Source: Acidobacteriota bacterium (GTDB lineage: Bacteria > Acidobacteriota > JAAYUB01). Taken from it: a stretch of DNA of 64,000 nt. Position numbers and translations under genes: made by a program. Within the stretch, counting starts at the first letter, position 1. Each line of letters begins with the position of its first letter. The DNA lies in the NCBI GenBank assembly GCA_018001935.1, contig JAGNHB010000002.1, forward strand, positions 186,001 through 250,000, read 5' to 3'. Of the stretch, positions 34,651-42,454 are shown piece by piece. The notes below the pieces were generated by a model. That model was not told the DNA's origin and did not search any database. It was given only the letters and a program-made list of their open reading frames with translations.

Positions 34651-36390
34651 TCACCGCGGGAGCAGGTGCTCCACGATGGGGCCCAGCGCCATCGCCGGGA
34701 GAAAACTCAACGCCCCCACCATCACCACCACCGCGGTGAGCCAGGCGGCGAAGAGGGGGCCGTTCGTGGGGAGCGTCCCCTCCCCCGCGGGTGTCTTTTT
34801 CCGGGCCGCCAGCGAACCGGCGAGGGCCAGGAGGAGAATGATCGGCCAGAAGCGGCTGGCCAGCATCACCAACCCCAGCAGGATGTTGTAGAACGGGGTG
34901 TTCGCGTTCAGGCCCCCGAAGGCGCTCCCGTTGTTGTTGGCGGCGGAGGAGAAGGCGTAGAGGACCTGGGTGAAACCGTGGGGGCCGGGGCTGGAGGGGC
35001 CGGCCAACCCCGCGGGCGTCGTCACGGCCACGGCGGTTCCCGCCAGGGTGAGAAAAACCGGTATCAGGATGATCAGGGCGGCCATCTTCATCTCCCCGGC
35101 CCCGATCTTCTTGCCGAGGTACTCGGGCGTGCGGCCCACCATGAGCCCGGCCACGAAGACGGCGATGACGGCGAACACCAGCATCCCGCCCAGGCCGGAC
35201 CCCACGCCGCCGAAGATCACCTCGCCGAGCTGGATCAACCACAGGGGCGCCATCCCCCCCAGGGGCGAGAAGGAGTCGTGCATGCCGTTCACAGCCCCGC
35301 AGGACGTGGATGCGGTGACCACCGCGAAGAGGGCCGAGTTGACGACCCCGAAGCGAACCTCCTTCCCCTCCATGTTGCCGCCCGGGTTGTCGGCGCTCCG
35401 GTGCGGGTCGATACCGAGCCCCGCCAACCCGGGGTGCGGCCGGGACTCGGCCCACACGCAGAGCCCCAGCAGGGCCAGGAACACGAACAGCATGGCCGCC
35501 AGGAGGACCCACCCCTGGCGGGTGTCCCCCGCCAGGCGGCCGAAGCTGTGGCAGAGGCCGGCCGGGATCAGGAGGATGGCCAGCATCTGCAGGAAATTGG
35601 ACAACGGCGTGGGGTTCTCGAAGGGGTGGGCGGAGTTGGTGTTGAAGAACCCGCCGCCGTTGGTCCCCAGGAGCTTGATGGCGGTCTGGGAGGCCGCGGG
35701 CCCCCGGGCCAGCGTTTGGGAACCGGCGGGTTTCCCCTCTAGGTCGGGACTCCCGTCGAGGGTCCGCACACTGACCGGTCCCCCGAGGGTCTGGACCACG
35801 CCCTGGCCGGCCAGGAGGAGGGCCAGGACCACCGAGAGCGGGAGCAGGACGTACAGGGTCGAGCGCACCAGGTCCACCCAGAAGTTGCCGATCCCCCGGG
35901 CCGAGTGCCGGGTGAACCCGCGGACCAGCGCCGCCAGCACGGCCATCCCGGTGGCCGCCGAGAGAAAGTTCTGGACGGTCAGGGCCGTCATCTGCGTGAG
36001 GTAGCTCAGGGTGCTCTCGCCCCCGTACGACTGCCAGTTGGTGTTCGAGACGAAGCTGGCCGCCGTGTTGAAGGCCAGGTCGGGAGGGACCGGGCCCATC
36101 CCGGCCGGGTTGAGGGGAAGCACGCCCTGGAGGCGCTGCACGGCGTACACCACAAGGCCGCCCAGCAGGCTCAGCGACAGGAGCGCCCCGGCGTAGGCCC
36201 TCCAGCTCATTTCCGTGCCCGGGCTCACGCCGCAGAGGCGGTAGAGCCCGCGCTCCACCGGGGCCAGAACCGGGTGGAGGAAGGTCCGCCGCCCCTCGTA
36301 CACCCGGGCCATGTAGGCGCCCAGCGGCCAGGCCAGGGCCATCAGCACCCCCACGAACAGGACGATCTGCCCCCCGTCGTGCAAATTCAC
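34651..36390 (-). CDS. kdpA: Potassium-transporting ATPase channel subunit KdpA
   Basis: The 579-residue ten-helix channel-like protein has four pore-loop repeats of the selectivity filter: SNTNWQSYGGE, LGTNGGGFFNTNSAHPFENP, ASTSCGAVNGMHDSFSPLGG and AANNNGSAFGGLNANTP. These bind K+ in the high-affinity pump. The start codon is GTG, overlapping the kdpF stop (GTGA), so initiation is coupled. Confidence 0.95.
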   Translation of the reverse strand: MNLHDGGQIVLFVGVLMALAWPLGAYMARVYEGRRTFLHPVLAPVERGLYRLCGVSPGTEMSWRAYAGALLSLSLLGGLVVYAVQRLQGVLPLNPAGMGPVPPDLAFNTAASFVSNTNWQSYGGESTLSYLTQMTALTVQNFLSAATGMAVLAALVRGFTRHSARGIGNFWVDLVRSTLYVLLPLSVVLALLLAGQGVVQTLGGPVSVRTLDGSPDLEGKPAGSQTLARGPAASQTAIKLLGTNGGGFFNTNSAHPFENPTPLSNFLQMLAILLIPAGLCHSFGRLAGDTRQGWVLLAAMLFVFLALLGLCVWAESRPHPGLAGLGIDPHRSADNPGGNMEGKEVRFGVVNSALFAVVTASTSCGAVNGMHDSFSPLGGMAPLWLIQLGEVIFGGVGSGLGGMLVFAVIAVFVAGLMVGRTPEYLGKKIGAGEMKMAALIILIPVFLTLAGTAVAVTTPAGLAGPSSPGPHGFTQVLYAFSSAANNNGSAFGGLNANTPFYNILLGLVMLASRFWPIILLLALAGSLAARKKTPAGEGTLPTNGPLFAAWLTAVVVMVGALSFLPAMALGPIVEHLLPR

Positions 36391-36479
36391 GAGAAGTCCT
36401 CCGGTTTCAGGAGTGCCCGGAGCAGGTACAGGAAGAGCCCCGCGGCCAGGATGCCGGCGATGACGTGGAAGAGGTTCAT
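36387..36479 (-). CDS. kdpF: KdpF small membrane subunit
   Basis: A 30-residue single-span peptide, MNLFHVIAGILAAGLFLYLL..., with the short polar tail RALLKPEDFS, as in KdpF proteins of about 29 residues. KdpF stabilises the KdpABC complex. It overlaps both neighbours by four bases (ATGA upstream, GTGA downstream). Confidence 0.85.
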   Translation of the reverse strand: MNLFHVIAGILAAGLFLYLLRALLKPEDFS

Positions 36480-36571
36480 GACACCCTCGTCAGCCGGTCG
36501 CAGGCGCGGGCCAGCCAGCGTCCCGCCCCGAAAAAAACCGCCAGCACCACCGGGAAAATCAGGTCCTGCAT
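36476..36571 (-). CDS. 31-residue membrane peptide heading the kdp operon
   Basis: The peptide MQDLIFPVVLAVFFGAGRWL continues with ARACDRLTRVS. A hydrophobic helix is followed by a basic amphipathic tail. It has a GGGGGAGG ribosome-binding site just before the ATG, and its TGA overlaps the kdpF ATG. Small membrane peptides in this position upstream of kdpF are seen in other genomes, but their role is not known. Confidence 0.65.
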   Translation of the reverse strand: MQDLIFPVVLAVFFGAGRWLARACDRLTRVS

Positions 36572-36804
36572 CGTACCTCCCCCATGCTCTCCTTCAGATT
36601 ATCCCCGCCCGCGTCAATCGCGGCTCAAGAAGCGGGTTGAAAGGGTCAAGATGACGTCAAGGCCGTCGGAGGTCATGAACTCTCCGCCGAGACCCGGGGA
36701 GTTTCCCGTGCCCGCCTTCCCGTTCCGATGCCCGTCCACCACGGCCCCCCCGTGGCCAGACAACGCCGTTGCTTCTCCTGTCCGGAAGCGGTAAACTTCA
36801 AGGG

Positions 36805-37386
36805 ATGGAGAACTTGCTCTACACCCTCGGCCACTCCACACACCCGCTCGAGCGCTTCGCCGAACTCCTGGCGGCCCACGGCATCAACGCCGTGGCGGAC
36901 GTTCGGTCAAGCCCTTACAGCCGCTTCAACCCCCAGTACAACCGGGAGCCCCTCCGGGTTTCCCTGCGGGCCATGGGCTCGGCCTACGTTTTCCTGGGGG
37001 AGGAACTGGGGGCCCGCAGCGACGACCCCGCCTGCCGGGAGGACGGACGGGTCTCCTACGTCCGCCTGGCACGGACCGACCGGTTCCGACGGGGCCTGGA
37101 CCGGGTGATGGAGGGGATGACCCGTTACCGGGTCGCGCTGCTGTGCGCGGAGAAGGACCCGCTCTTCTGCCACCGCGCGATCCTCGTCTCCCGCCGGATG
37201 GCCGAGCGGGGCGTCCCCATCGCCCACATCCGCCCCGACGCCGCCCTCGAAACACACGGGGAGCTGGAGACGCGGCTCCTCCGACACCTGGGCATCCCGG
37301 AACGCGACCTGCTCCATACCCGCGAACAGATCCTCGACACGGCCTATGCCCTGCAAAATGCCCGCATGTCGATGGGGAGGAAATAG
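36805..37386 (+). CDS. DUF488 family protein
   Basis: The 193-residue protein has the DUF488 signature YTLGHSTHPLERFAELLAAH, VADVRSSPYSRFNPQYNREP and LLCAEKDPLFCHRAILVSRR with the conserved Cys/His pair. The family's function is not established. The start at 36805 matches the family; an in-frame ATG at 36769 would add 12 residues. The stop is at 37386, where the left inverted repeat begins. Confidence 0.85.
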   Translation: MENLLYTLGHSTHPLERFAELLAAHGINAVADVRSSPYSRFNPQYNREPLRVSLRAMGSAYVFLGEELGARSDDPACREDGRVSYVRLARTDRFRRGLDRVMEGMTRYRVALLCAEKDPLFCHRAILVSRRMAERGVPIAHIRPDAALETHGELETRLLRHLGIPERDLLHTREQILDTAYALQNARMSMGRK

Positions 37387-37421
37387 GCTGTAGGCTGTAG
37401 GTCCGGAGGAATTACCGTCGG
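37386..37421 (+). repeat. Left arm of a perfect 36-bp inverted repeat
   Basis: This 36-base stretch (GGCTGTAGGCTGTAGGTCCG...) is the exact reverse complement of 40775-40810. The two arms bracket 3.35 kb with phosphofructokinase and a lipoprotein. The first base is the last base of the DUF488 stop codon. Confidence 0.9.
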
Positions 37422-37544
37422 GGTCGGAATCGGAATCGGTATCGGTATCGCAATCGCAGTCGCAATCGCAGTCGCAATCGCAGTCGCAATCGCCGTCGCA
37501 GTCGCCGTCGCTGCCGCGTCGCTATCGCTGTCGCCGTCGCAACC
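37422..37544. repeat. Degenerate hexanucleotide array (TCGCAA/TCGCAG type), left
   Basis: About 20 imperfect units of the form NTCGNN (ATCGGA, ATCGGT, ATCGCA, GTCGCA, GTCGCC) directly inside the left inverted-repeat arm. The reverse-complement array is at 40663-40774. Confidence 0.9.
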
Positions 37545-38010
37545 GGGGACGCGTTCGCCGCCGGGACCGGCGGCCACCGTGGCGACGACAGCCCCCAACC
37601 CTGCATCTTGTGGATTGCGGCGCGCAGGCACAAAGCGGAGGGTGACAAGCTTTTAACAGGCATGAAAGCACCGTGATGAAAAAACGGCGTTAAAGGACAA
37701 AGGGACCAAGCGACCAAGGGGACCATAGGGACAGGCTGAGCCGTCGCGGCAGGAGGCGCATATGGGGCATGCCGCACAAGCAGGCGCCCTGGCGAGATCA
37801 GGATACGGACCCGCTCTCGCCAAGGCGCAAAGACCGCGGAGGAAAACGGGTCGCGGGGGTGCGGCCAAGGAACACGAAAGTTCATACGGGTTGCGAGCCC
37901 CCCGGCCGGCGGACGGTTCGAGACCTTGACAGGGGGAGAGGAAGCGATTACCCTTCGGAAGGCGCCGTCAAGCCGACCGGACTCGGCGGACCACGCGCCG
38001 GGAGGGCACC
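37545..38010. other. Non-coding space before pfk
   Basis: No coding frame has a credible product. It holds a purine-rich run with repeated GACCAAG-type motifs (37692-37732), a CGCCAAGGCGCAAAGACC stretch near 37817, and the pfk promoter at 37926-37954. Confidence 0.7.
37926..37954 (+). promoter_or_regulatory. Probable promoter of the phosphofructokinase gene
   Basis: TTGACA (37926-37931) and TACCCT (37949-37954) with a 17-base spacer, about 57 bases before the pfk ATG. The -35 is perfect and the -10 weak. Confidence 0.5.
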
Positions 38011-39318
38011 ATGATCAGACCCGAAGAGACCGTCGTCCCCACCCTCGGGGAACCCCGTATCGAGTCCCCCTTGCGGGACAAGCGCTGGGAGAGTTTCCCG
38101 GAATTTTTCATCCACCCCGAGTCCCGGGTGCGCTACCAGGTGGAGGTGAACACCCCCGCCGACCGTCCCGGCGACGTCTTCTTCGAAAAGGCGGGCCCCC
38201 GGGAGAAGATCTTCTTCGACCCGCAGGAGACCCGGGCGGCCATCGTCACCTGCGGCGGCCTCTCGCCGGGGCTCAACAACGTGGTCCGTTCGGCCTCCCT
38301 CGAGCTGTACCATAACTACGGCGTCCGGGAGATCTTCGGGGTCCGGTACGGTTACCAGGGCCTCAACCCGGCGGAGGGGCAGCCTCCCATTCCCCTGACC
38401 CCGGAATTCGTGGGCCGCATCCAGGACGCCGGGGGCAGCGTGCTCGGCTCCTCCCGGGGCGCCCAGGACCCGGCCGTCATGGTGAACTACCTCAAGCGGG
38501 AGCGGATCAACCTGCTCCTGTGCCTCGGCGGCGAGGGGACGCAGAACGGCGCCCTGCAGATCCACCGGGAGGCGTCCCGGCGAGGATACCCGCTGGCCGT
38601 GGTGGGGATCCCCAAGACCATCGACAACGACATCCCCTACGTCTCCATGTCCTTCGGCTTCAACACGGCCATCGAGAAATCGCGCGAAGTGCTCGAGTGC
38701 GCCCACAACGAGGCCAAGAGCGCACCCAACGGCATCGGCCTGGTCAAGCTCATGGGGCGCCACGCGGGTTTCATCGCCTGCGGCGCCACCCTGGCCAGCC
38801 AGGAGGTGAATTTCTGCCTCATCCCCGAGGTGCCCTTCTCCCTCGAGGGGGAGCACGGCCTGCTCCACGTCCTCCACAAGCGCATCCTCAACCGCGGCCA
38901 CGCGGTGGTGGTGGTGGCCGAGGGAGCCGGCCAGGACCTCTTCGCCGAGAAGTCCGGCGAGACCGACGCCTCCGGGAACGTCCGTCTGCACGATGTCGGC
39001 GAACTCCTGCGGGACCGGATCCGCGAGCACTGCAAGCGGCAGGACACCACGGTGGAGGTCAAGTACTTCGACCCCAGCTACTTCATCCGCAGCGTCCCCG
39101 CCAACGCCACGGACCGGGTCCTGTCGGACCAGCTGGCCCGGTACGCCGTCCACGCCGGCATGGCGGGGATGACCGGGGTGCTGGTGGGACACACCAACAA
39201 CGTCTTCACCTACGTCCCCATCGCCTTGTCCACCAGCCGGAAGAAACGGGTGTTCACGGACGGGAGCCTCTGGCGAAGCGTCCTGGCCGCCACCGGCCAA
39301 CCGGCGGTGTTCCACTGA
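38011..39318 (+). CDS. 6-phosphofructokinase
   Basis: The 435-residue enzyme has the PFK motifs VTCGGLSPGLNNVVR, CLGGEGTQNGALQIHREASR, the catalytic PKTIDNDIPYVSMSFGFNTA, LVKLMGRHAGFIACGATLA and PEVPFSLEGEHGL. It phosphorylates fructose-6-phosphate at C1. The phosphoryl-donor motif reads GGEGT where typical ATP enzymes have GGDGT and PPi enzymes GGDD, so donor specificity (ATP or pyrophosphate) is uncertain; ATP is favoured by the Gly after the acidic residue. A GGGAGGG ribosome-binding site precedes the ATG. The gene is inside the inverted-repeat segment. Confidence 0.9.
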   Translation: MIRPEETVVPTLGEPRIESPLRDKRWESFPEFFIHPESRVRYQVEVNTPADRPGDVFFEKAGPREKIFFDPQETRAAIVTCGGLSPGLNNVVRSASLELYHNYGVREIFGVRYGYQGLNPAEGQPPIPLTPEFVGRIQDAGGSVLGSSRGAQDPAVMVNYLKRERINLLLCLGGEGTQNGALQIHREASRRGYPLAVVGIPKTIDNDIPYVSMSFGFNTAIEKSREVLECAHNEAKSAPNGIGLVKLMGRHAGFIACGATLASQEVNFCLIPEVPFSLEGEHGLLHVLHKRILNRGHAVVVVAEGAGQDLFAEKSGETDASGNVRLHDVGELLRDRIREHCKRQDTTVEVKYFDPSYFIRSVPANATDRVLSDQLARYAVHAGMAGMTGVLVGHTNNVFTYVPIALSTSRKKRVFTDGSLWRSVLAATGQPAVFH

Positions 39319-39414
39319 CGGACCGCCCCGGAAGGAACCCCTTGACCGCCGCCGGGGAGCAGGCATAGAATGAGGTCGTCAACCCCCTCTCGGAATCCAG
39401 TGGAAGGAGGCGAT

Positions 39415-39969
39415 ATGAAATCCCTGTTGAGCGTGATCCTGCTCGTTGCCGCGGCCGTGCTGGCGGGGTGCTCCCAGCAGCCGCAGGAAGCCGCCGGCAC
39501 CCCCGCGGCCACCAGCCAGGCCCAGCCCGCCGCCGCCGCCCCGCCCGCCGGCACGGCGATCCCGCCCGATGCCGGGGCGCTGCCCGCCGGCACCGGCGAG
39601 GGCCTCCCCGCGGCGTACGCCCCCGGGACCCCGCCGCCCGCCGAAGGCGGAACCCCCGCCGCGGACACGGGGTCCGACATCCCCTCCTACCCCGGGGCGA
39701 CCGTCGCGGAGCAGCAGACGGGCAGCGGCAAGGGCGGCTGGGCCCGGATCACCGAGGTCAAGCTGACCACCACGGCGACCCTGCAGGAGGTCAAGGCGTT
39801 CTACGACAACTACATCAAGTCGGCCGGCTGGCAGGTGACCGGCTTCCAGGACAAGCCCTTCAAGGCGTACTGGCGGCTCGCCAAGGCGCCCAACGCCACG
39901 GCCGAGATCGAGGTGGAAACCGCCCGCGCCGGCGGCGTGCGCATCAAGATCGAACAGAAGAGCCGGTAG
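39415..39969 (+). CDS. Lipoprotein of unknown function
   Basis: The 184-residue protein begins MKSLLSVILLVAAAVLAGCS with a lipobox cysteine at residue 19. A 65-residue Pro/Ala/Gly-rich linker leads to a C-terminal domain (about 90-184: IPSYPGATVAEQQTGSGKGG, LQEVKAFYDNYIKSAGWQVT, AKAPNATAEIEVETARAGGV). The fold resembles small periplasmic ferredoxin-like domains with a Y-P-G-A entry and a YYxxxLxxxGW helix. GGAAGGAGG precedes the ATG at a good distance, which fixes the start. No function is assigned. Confidence 0.8.
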   Translation: MKSLLSVILLVAAAVLAGCSQQPQEAAGTPAATSQAQPAAAAPPAGTAIPPDAGALPAGTGEGLPAAYAPGTPPPAEGGTPAADTGSDIPSYPGATVAEQQTGSGKGGWARITEVKLTTTATLQEVKAFYDNYIKSAGWQVTGFQDKPFKAYWRLAKAPNATAEIEVETARAGGVRIKIEQKSR

Positions 39970-40370
39970 GCGCTTTAGCGGCTGCGCTTTTGCCAACATG
40001 TTGTCATTTCCGGTTGCCTGCCGAGGCCACTTCACCGGGCAAGGTCCCGGAGAAAGCGTAGTCCCTTCGAAGTAAGATCTTTGCCAAAATGATCGTCGGT
40101 GGGCTCCCACCCCTTTCAGAGCAGTTGTACCCGATGGGGGGGACGGAAAAGGGAATCCCGGCAGCGTCGTCCGGCATACCCCAGGGCTAAAATGCCCCGC
40201 TTGTGCCGATCCGGGCCCGGAATCGACCTGACAGGTCTCTCGCAAAGGCGCCAGGATGCAAAGCCTCGCAAAGGAATTCCCCTTTTCCGGTCCGGGGAGC
40301 AGCGGCCGGGAAAAACCCGCCTTCCCCGCACCCTTTCAGGGTGCGTCTGATCCCCCCGCCGTCGCGTTCC
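39970..40370. other. Non-coding space before the tandem 90-bp repeat
   Basis: No credible coding frame. It contains a CGCAAAGGCGCCAGGATGCA stretch (40242-40261), one of the common intergenic motifs, also found diverged near 37817. Confidence 0.6.
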
Positions 40371-40550
40371 GGGGGCGGCGGGGTCGCCGTCCAATCGACC
40401 AGAAACCGAATTTCGCAACCGATTCTCTCCAAAACGGTTGCGAATATGTTTCTGGAGAGAGGGGGCGGCGGGATGGCCGTCCAATCGACCAGAAACCATA
40501 TTTCGCAACCTGTTCTTTCCAAATCGGTTGCGAGTTTGTTTCTGGAGAGC
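40371..40550. repeat. Two tandem 90-bp units with internal dyads
   Basis: Units 40371-40460 and 40461-40550 are about 85-90% alike and in direct repeat. Each begins GGGGGCGGCGGG and ends TTTCTGGAGAG. Inside, CCAGAAAC and TTCGCAACC pair with GGTTGCGA and GTTTCTGG, which would give a long hairpin in each unit. Confidence 0.85.
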
Positions 40551-40600
40551 GCCTTTGTTCGAGCCATCGCCCGGTTGGCGATGGCACTTTTTGAGGGAAC
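40551..40600 (+). repeat. Dispersed hairpin repeat family B, copy 3
   Basis: The stem GCCATCGCC (40563-40571) and GGCGATGGC (40577-40585) is perfect over 9 bp with a CGGTT loop, preceded by GCCTTTGTTCGA and followed by ACTTTTTGAGGGAACG. It directly follows the 90-bp tandem units. Confidence 0.8.
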
Positions 40601-40662
40601 GTCAAGGGTATTCTTTGCAAGGATTACAACCCACAGCCTCGCGACCCGGCCGATCTCGACGG

Positions 40663-40774
40663 CGGTTGCGACACGACGGCGACTGCGATACCGATAACGA
40701 TACCGACGGCGATACCGATCCCGATTGCGATACCGACAGCAATTGCGATTGCGATCCCGATTGCGATACCGATA
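40663..40774. repeat. Degenerate hexanucleotide array, right (reverse complement type)
   Basis: Units of CGATAC, CGATTG, CGATCC, CGACGG type; the mirror image of the array at 37422-37544, lying just inside the right inverted-repeat arm. Confidence 0.9.
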
Positions 40775-40810
40775 CCGACGGTAATTCCTCCGGACCTACA
40801 GCCTACAGCC
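40775..40810 (-). repeat. Right arm of the perfect 36-bp inverted repeat
   Basis: This is the exact reverse complement of 37386-37421, with no mismatch over 36 bases. Confidence 0.9.
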
Positions 40811-40816
40811 CTACAG

Positions 40817-40898
40817 CCTAACAACCTTCAGCCTAACAGCCTTCAGCCTAACAGCCTTCAGCCTAACAGCCTTCAGCCTAACAGCCTTCAGCCTAACC
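40817..40898. repeat. 15-bp tandem repeat, five units
   Basis: The unit CCTAACAGCCTTCAG occurs five times in direct tandem (40817-40891; the first differs at one base), followed by a partial CCTAACC. It lies just after the right inverted-repeat arm and ends 9 bases before the stop of the carrier gene on the other strand. Confidence 0.9.
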
Positions 40899-40906
40899 AC
40901 CTCTCC

Positions 40907-42319
40907 TCAAGGGCCGTAGTGGAAGAACAGCGTGGGCGGGACGAGGGCCAGGAGGCTGAAGGCCACCAGGATCAGGAGGAGGGGGAAGAACCACTTCGCC
41001 CAGCGCTCGTAGGGGATGCCCGCCATCCCCAGGATCCCCATGGTGACGGCCGAGGTGGGGAGGACCGGGTTGACGAACTCGCAGAGCTGGAAGGCCAGGA
41101 CGGAGACCTGGCTCGGGATGCCCACCAGGTTGCCGAGGGGGGACATCAGGGGCATGGTCAGGACGGCCTGCGTCGTCCCGGAGTGGATGAAGAAGTTGAT
41201 CACCGCCTGGGCCAGGAACATCACCTGGGCGCGGAGGAACGACGGCACCAGGGAGATGGCCGAGGCCATGGCCTCGAGGACGGTGTGCTCCACCACTCCC
41301 GCCTGGAGGATCATCAGGAAAGCCCGGCCGCAGGCGATGACGAAGGCCACGCCCACCATGTCCTTGGCGCCCGAGACCATGAGGGCGGCGATCTCGCTGG
41401 GGGTGAGCCTCCCCACGAAGCCGGCGGCGAGCCCCAGGGCCAGGAAGAGCGACGCCATCTCGGGGATGCCCCACTGCTTCGCCAGGATCCCCCAGACCAG
41501 GGTGGTCATGGCGGCGACGAGGAGGAGCACCACCAGCTTCTGCACGAACCCCCAGGGCAGGGGCTCCGCACGGTCCAGGCCGTGGAGGTCCCGGGCCAGG
41601 TCGATGTCCCGGACCGGGCTCAGCTCGGGCCGTCGCCGGACGCGCTCGGCGTAGACCATCACGTAGGCCACGATGACGGCCGTCCCGAGGACCCACAGCA
41701 CCAGCCGGTACTCCATGCCCGAGTAGAGGGGGATCTTCGAAACGCTCTGGGCCATCCCCACGGTGAAGGGGTTGAGGAAGGCCGCCGCGAACCCGGCCGC
41801 GGCGCCCAGGAAGGGGATGGCGACCCCCACGATGGAGTCGTAGCCCAGGGAGAGGGCCAGAGGGATGAAAATCAGCACGAAGGGGATGGTCTCCTCGCAC
41901 ATCCCGAAGACGGCCCCCGCCACGGAGAACACGGTCATCAGCACGGGGACGACCAGGCACCGCAGGGAGGGGCGGCGGGCGAAGAGGGCCGAGAGGCGCT
42001 GGATCCCCGCTTCCAGGGCGCCGGTCTTCAGGATCACCGCGAAGGCCCCGCCAATGATGAAGAGGAAGGCGATGATCTCGATGCCGTCCTCGAAACCCTT
42101 CACCGGGGCCAGCAGGAGGATCTCGGGCCCCACCCGCGGCTTGGGGGCGGCGTGGAAGGTGCCGGCGACGGGGAGGGAGCGCTCCGTCCCGCCGATCACG
42201 GCCGTGCGCATCTCGAAGCGCCCCGAGGGCAGGGCCAGGGTGAGGACGTACGCCAGGAGCACCAGGACGTAGATCAGCACCAGGGTGTGAGGGAGCCTGA
42301 ATTTCGGTTTCTCCGCCAT
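40907..42319 (-). CDS. YfcC/ArcD-type membrane carrier
   Basis: The 470-residue membrane protein has about 12 hydrophobic helices. Family features include the N-terminal PHTLVLIYVLVLLAYVLTLA and the conserved IIAFLFIIGGAFAVILKTGA. Also present are GMCEETIPFVLIFIPLALSL with the buried Glu pair, the VGVAIPFLGAAAGFAAAFLN loop, INFFIHSGTTQAVLTMPLMS and TSAVTMGILGMAGI. Members carry basic amino acids, C4-dicarboxylates or short-chain acids; the substrate is unknown. The gene stands alone, and its 3' end touches the 15-bp repeats. Confidence 0.85.
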   Translation of the reverse strand: MAEKPKFRLPHTLVLIYVLVLLAYVLTLALPSGRFEMRTAVIGGTERSLPVAGTFHAAPKPRVGPEILLLAPVKGFEDGIEIIAFLFIIGGAFAVILKTGALEAGIQRLSALFARRPSLRCLVVPVLMTVFSVAGAVFGMCEETIPFVLIFIPLALSLGYDSIVGVAIPFLGAAAGFAAAFLNPFTVGMAQSVSKIPLYSGMEYRLVLWVLGTAVIVAYVMVYAERVRRRPELSPVRDIDLARDLHGLDRAEPLPWGFVQKLVVLLLVAAMTTLVWGILAKQWGIPEMASLFLALGLAAGFVGRLTPSEIAALMVSGAKDMVGVAFVIACGRAFLMILQAGVVEHTVLEAMASAISLVPSFLRAQVMFLAQAVINFFIHSGTTQAVLTMPLMSPLGNLVGIPSQVSVLAFQLCEFVNPVLPTSAVTMGILGMAGIPYERWAKWFFPLLLILVAFSLLALVPPTLFFHYGP

Positions 42320-42454
42320 GTCCTACCTCCCGGCCCGGATAAACCGGAAATTGAACCACGAACCACACGAACGAAGAAGACAGAAACCAGGGACCGGTGA
42401 TGACGTTGGGTATCCCCGCGGCGAACGGGAACGCCTCTTCTCCGTGCCAAGGGA

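Noticed and set aside
36614-36879. Minus-strand short frames between kdp and the DUF488 gene
   Set aside because: They have no domain or ribosome-binding site and overlap the DUF488 start region.
37422-37544. Hexamer array as a coding region for an Ala-Thr-Ile-rich peptide
   Set aside because: The open frames arise because a 6-base period keeps any frame free of stops. The array lies between genes and mirrors another at 40663.
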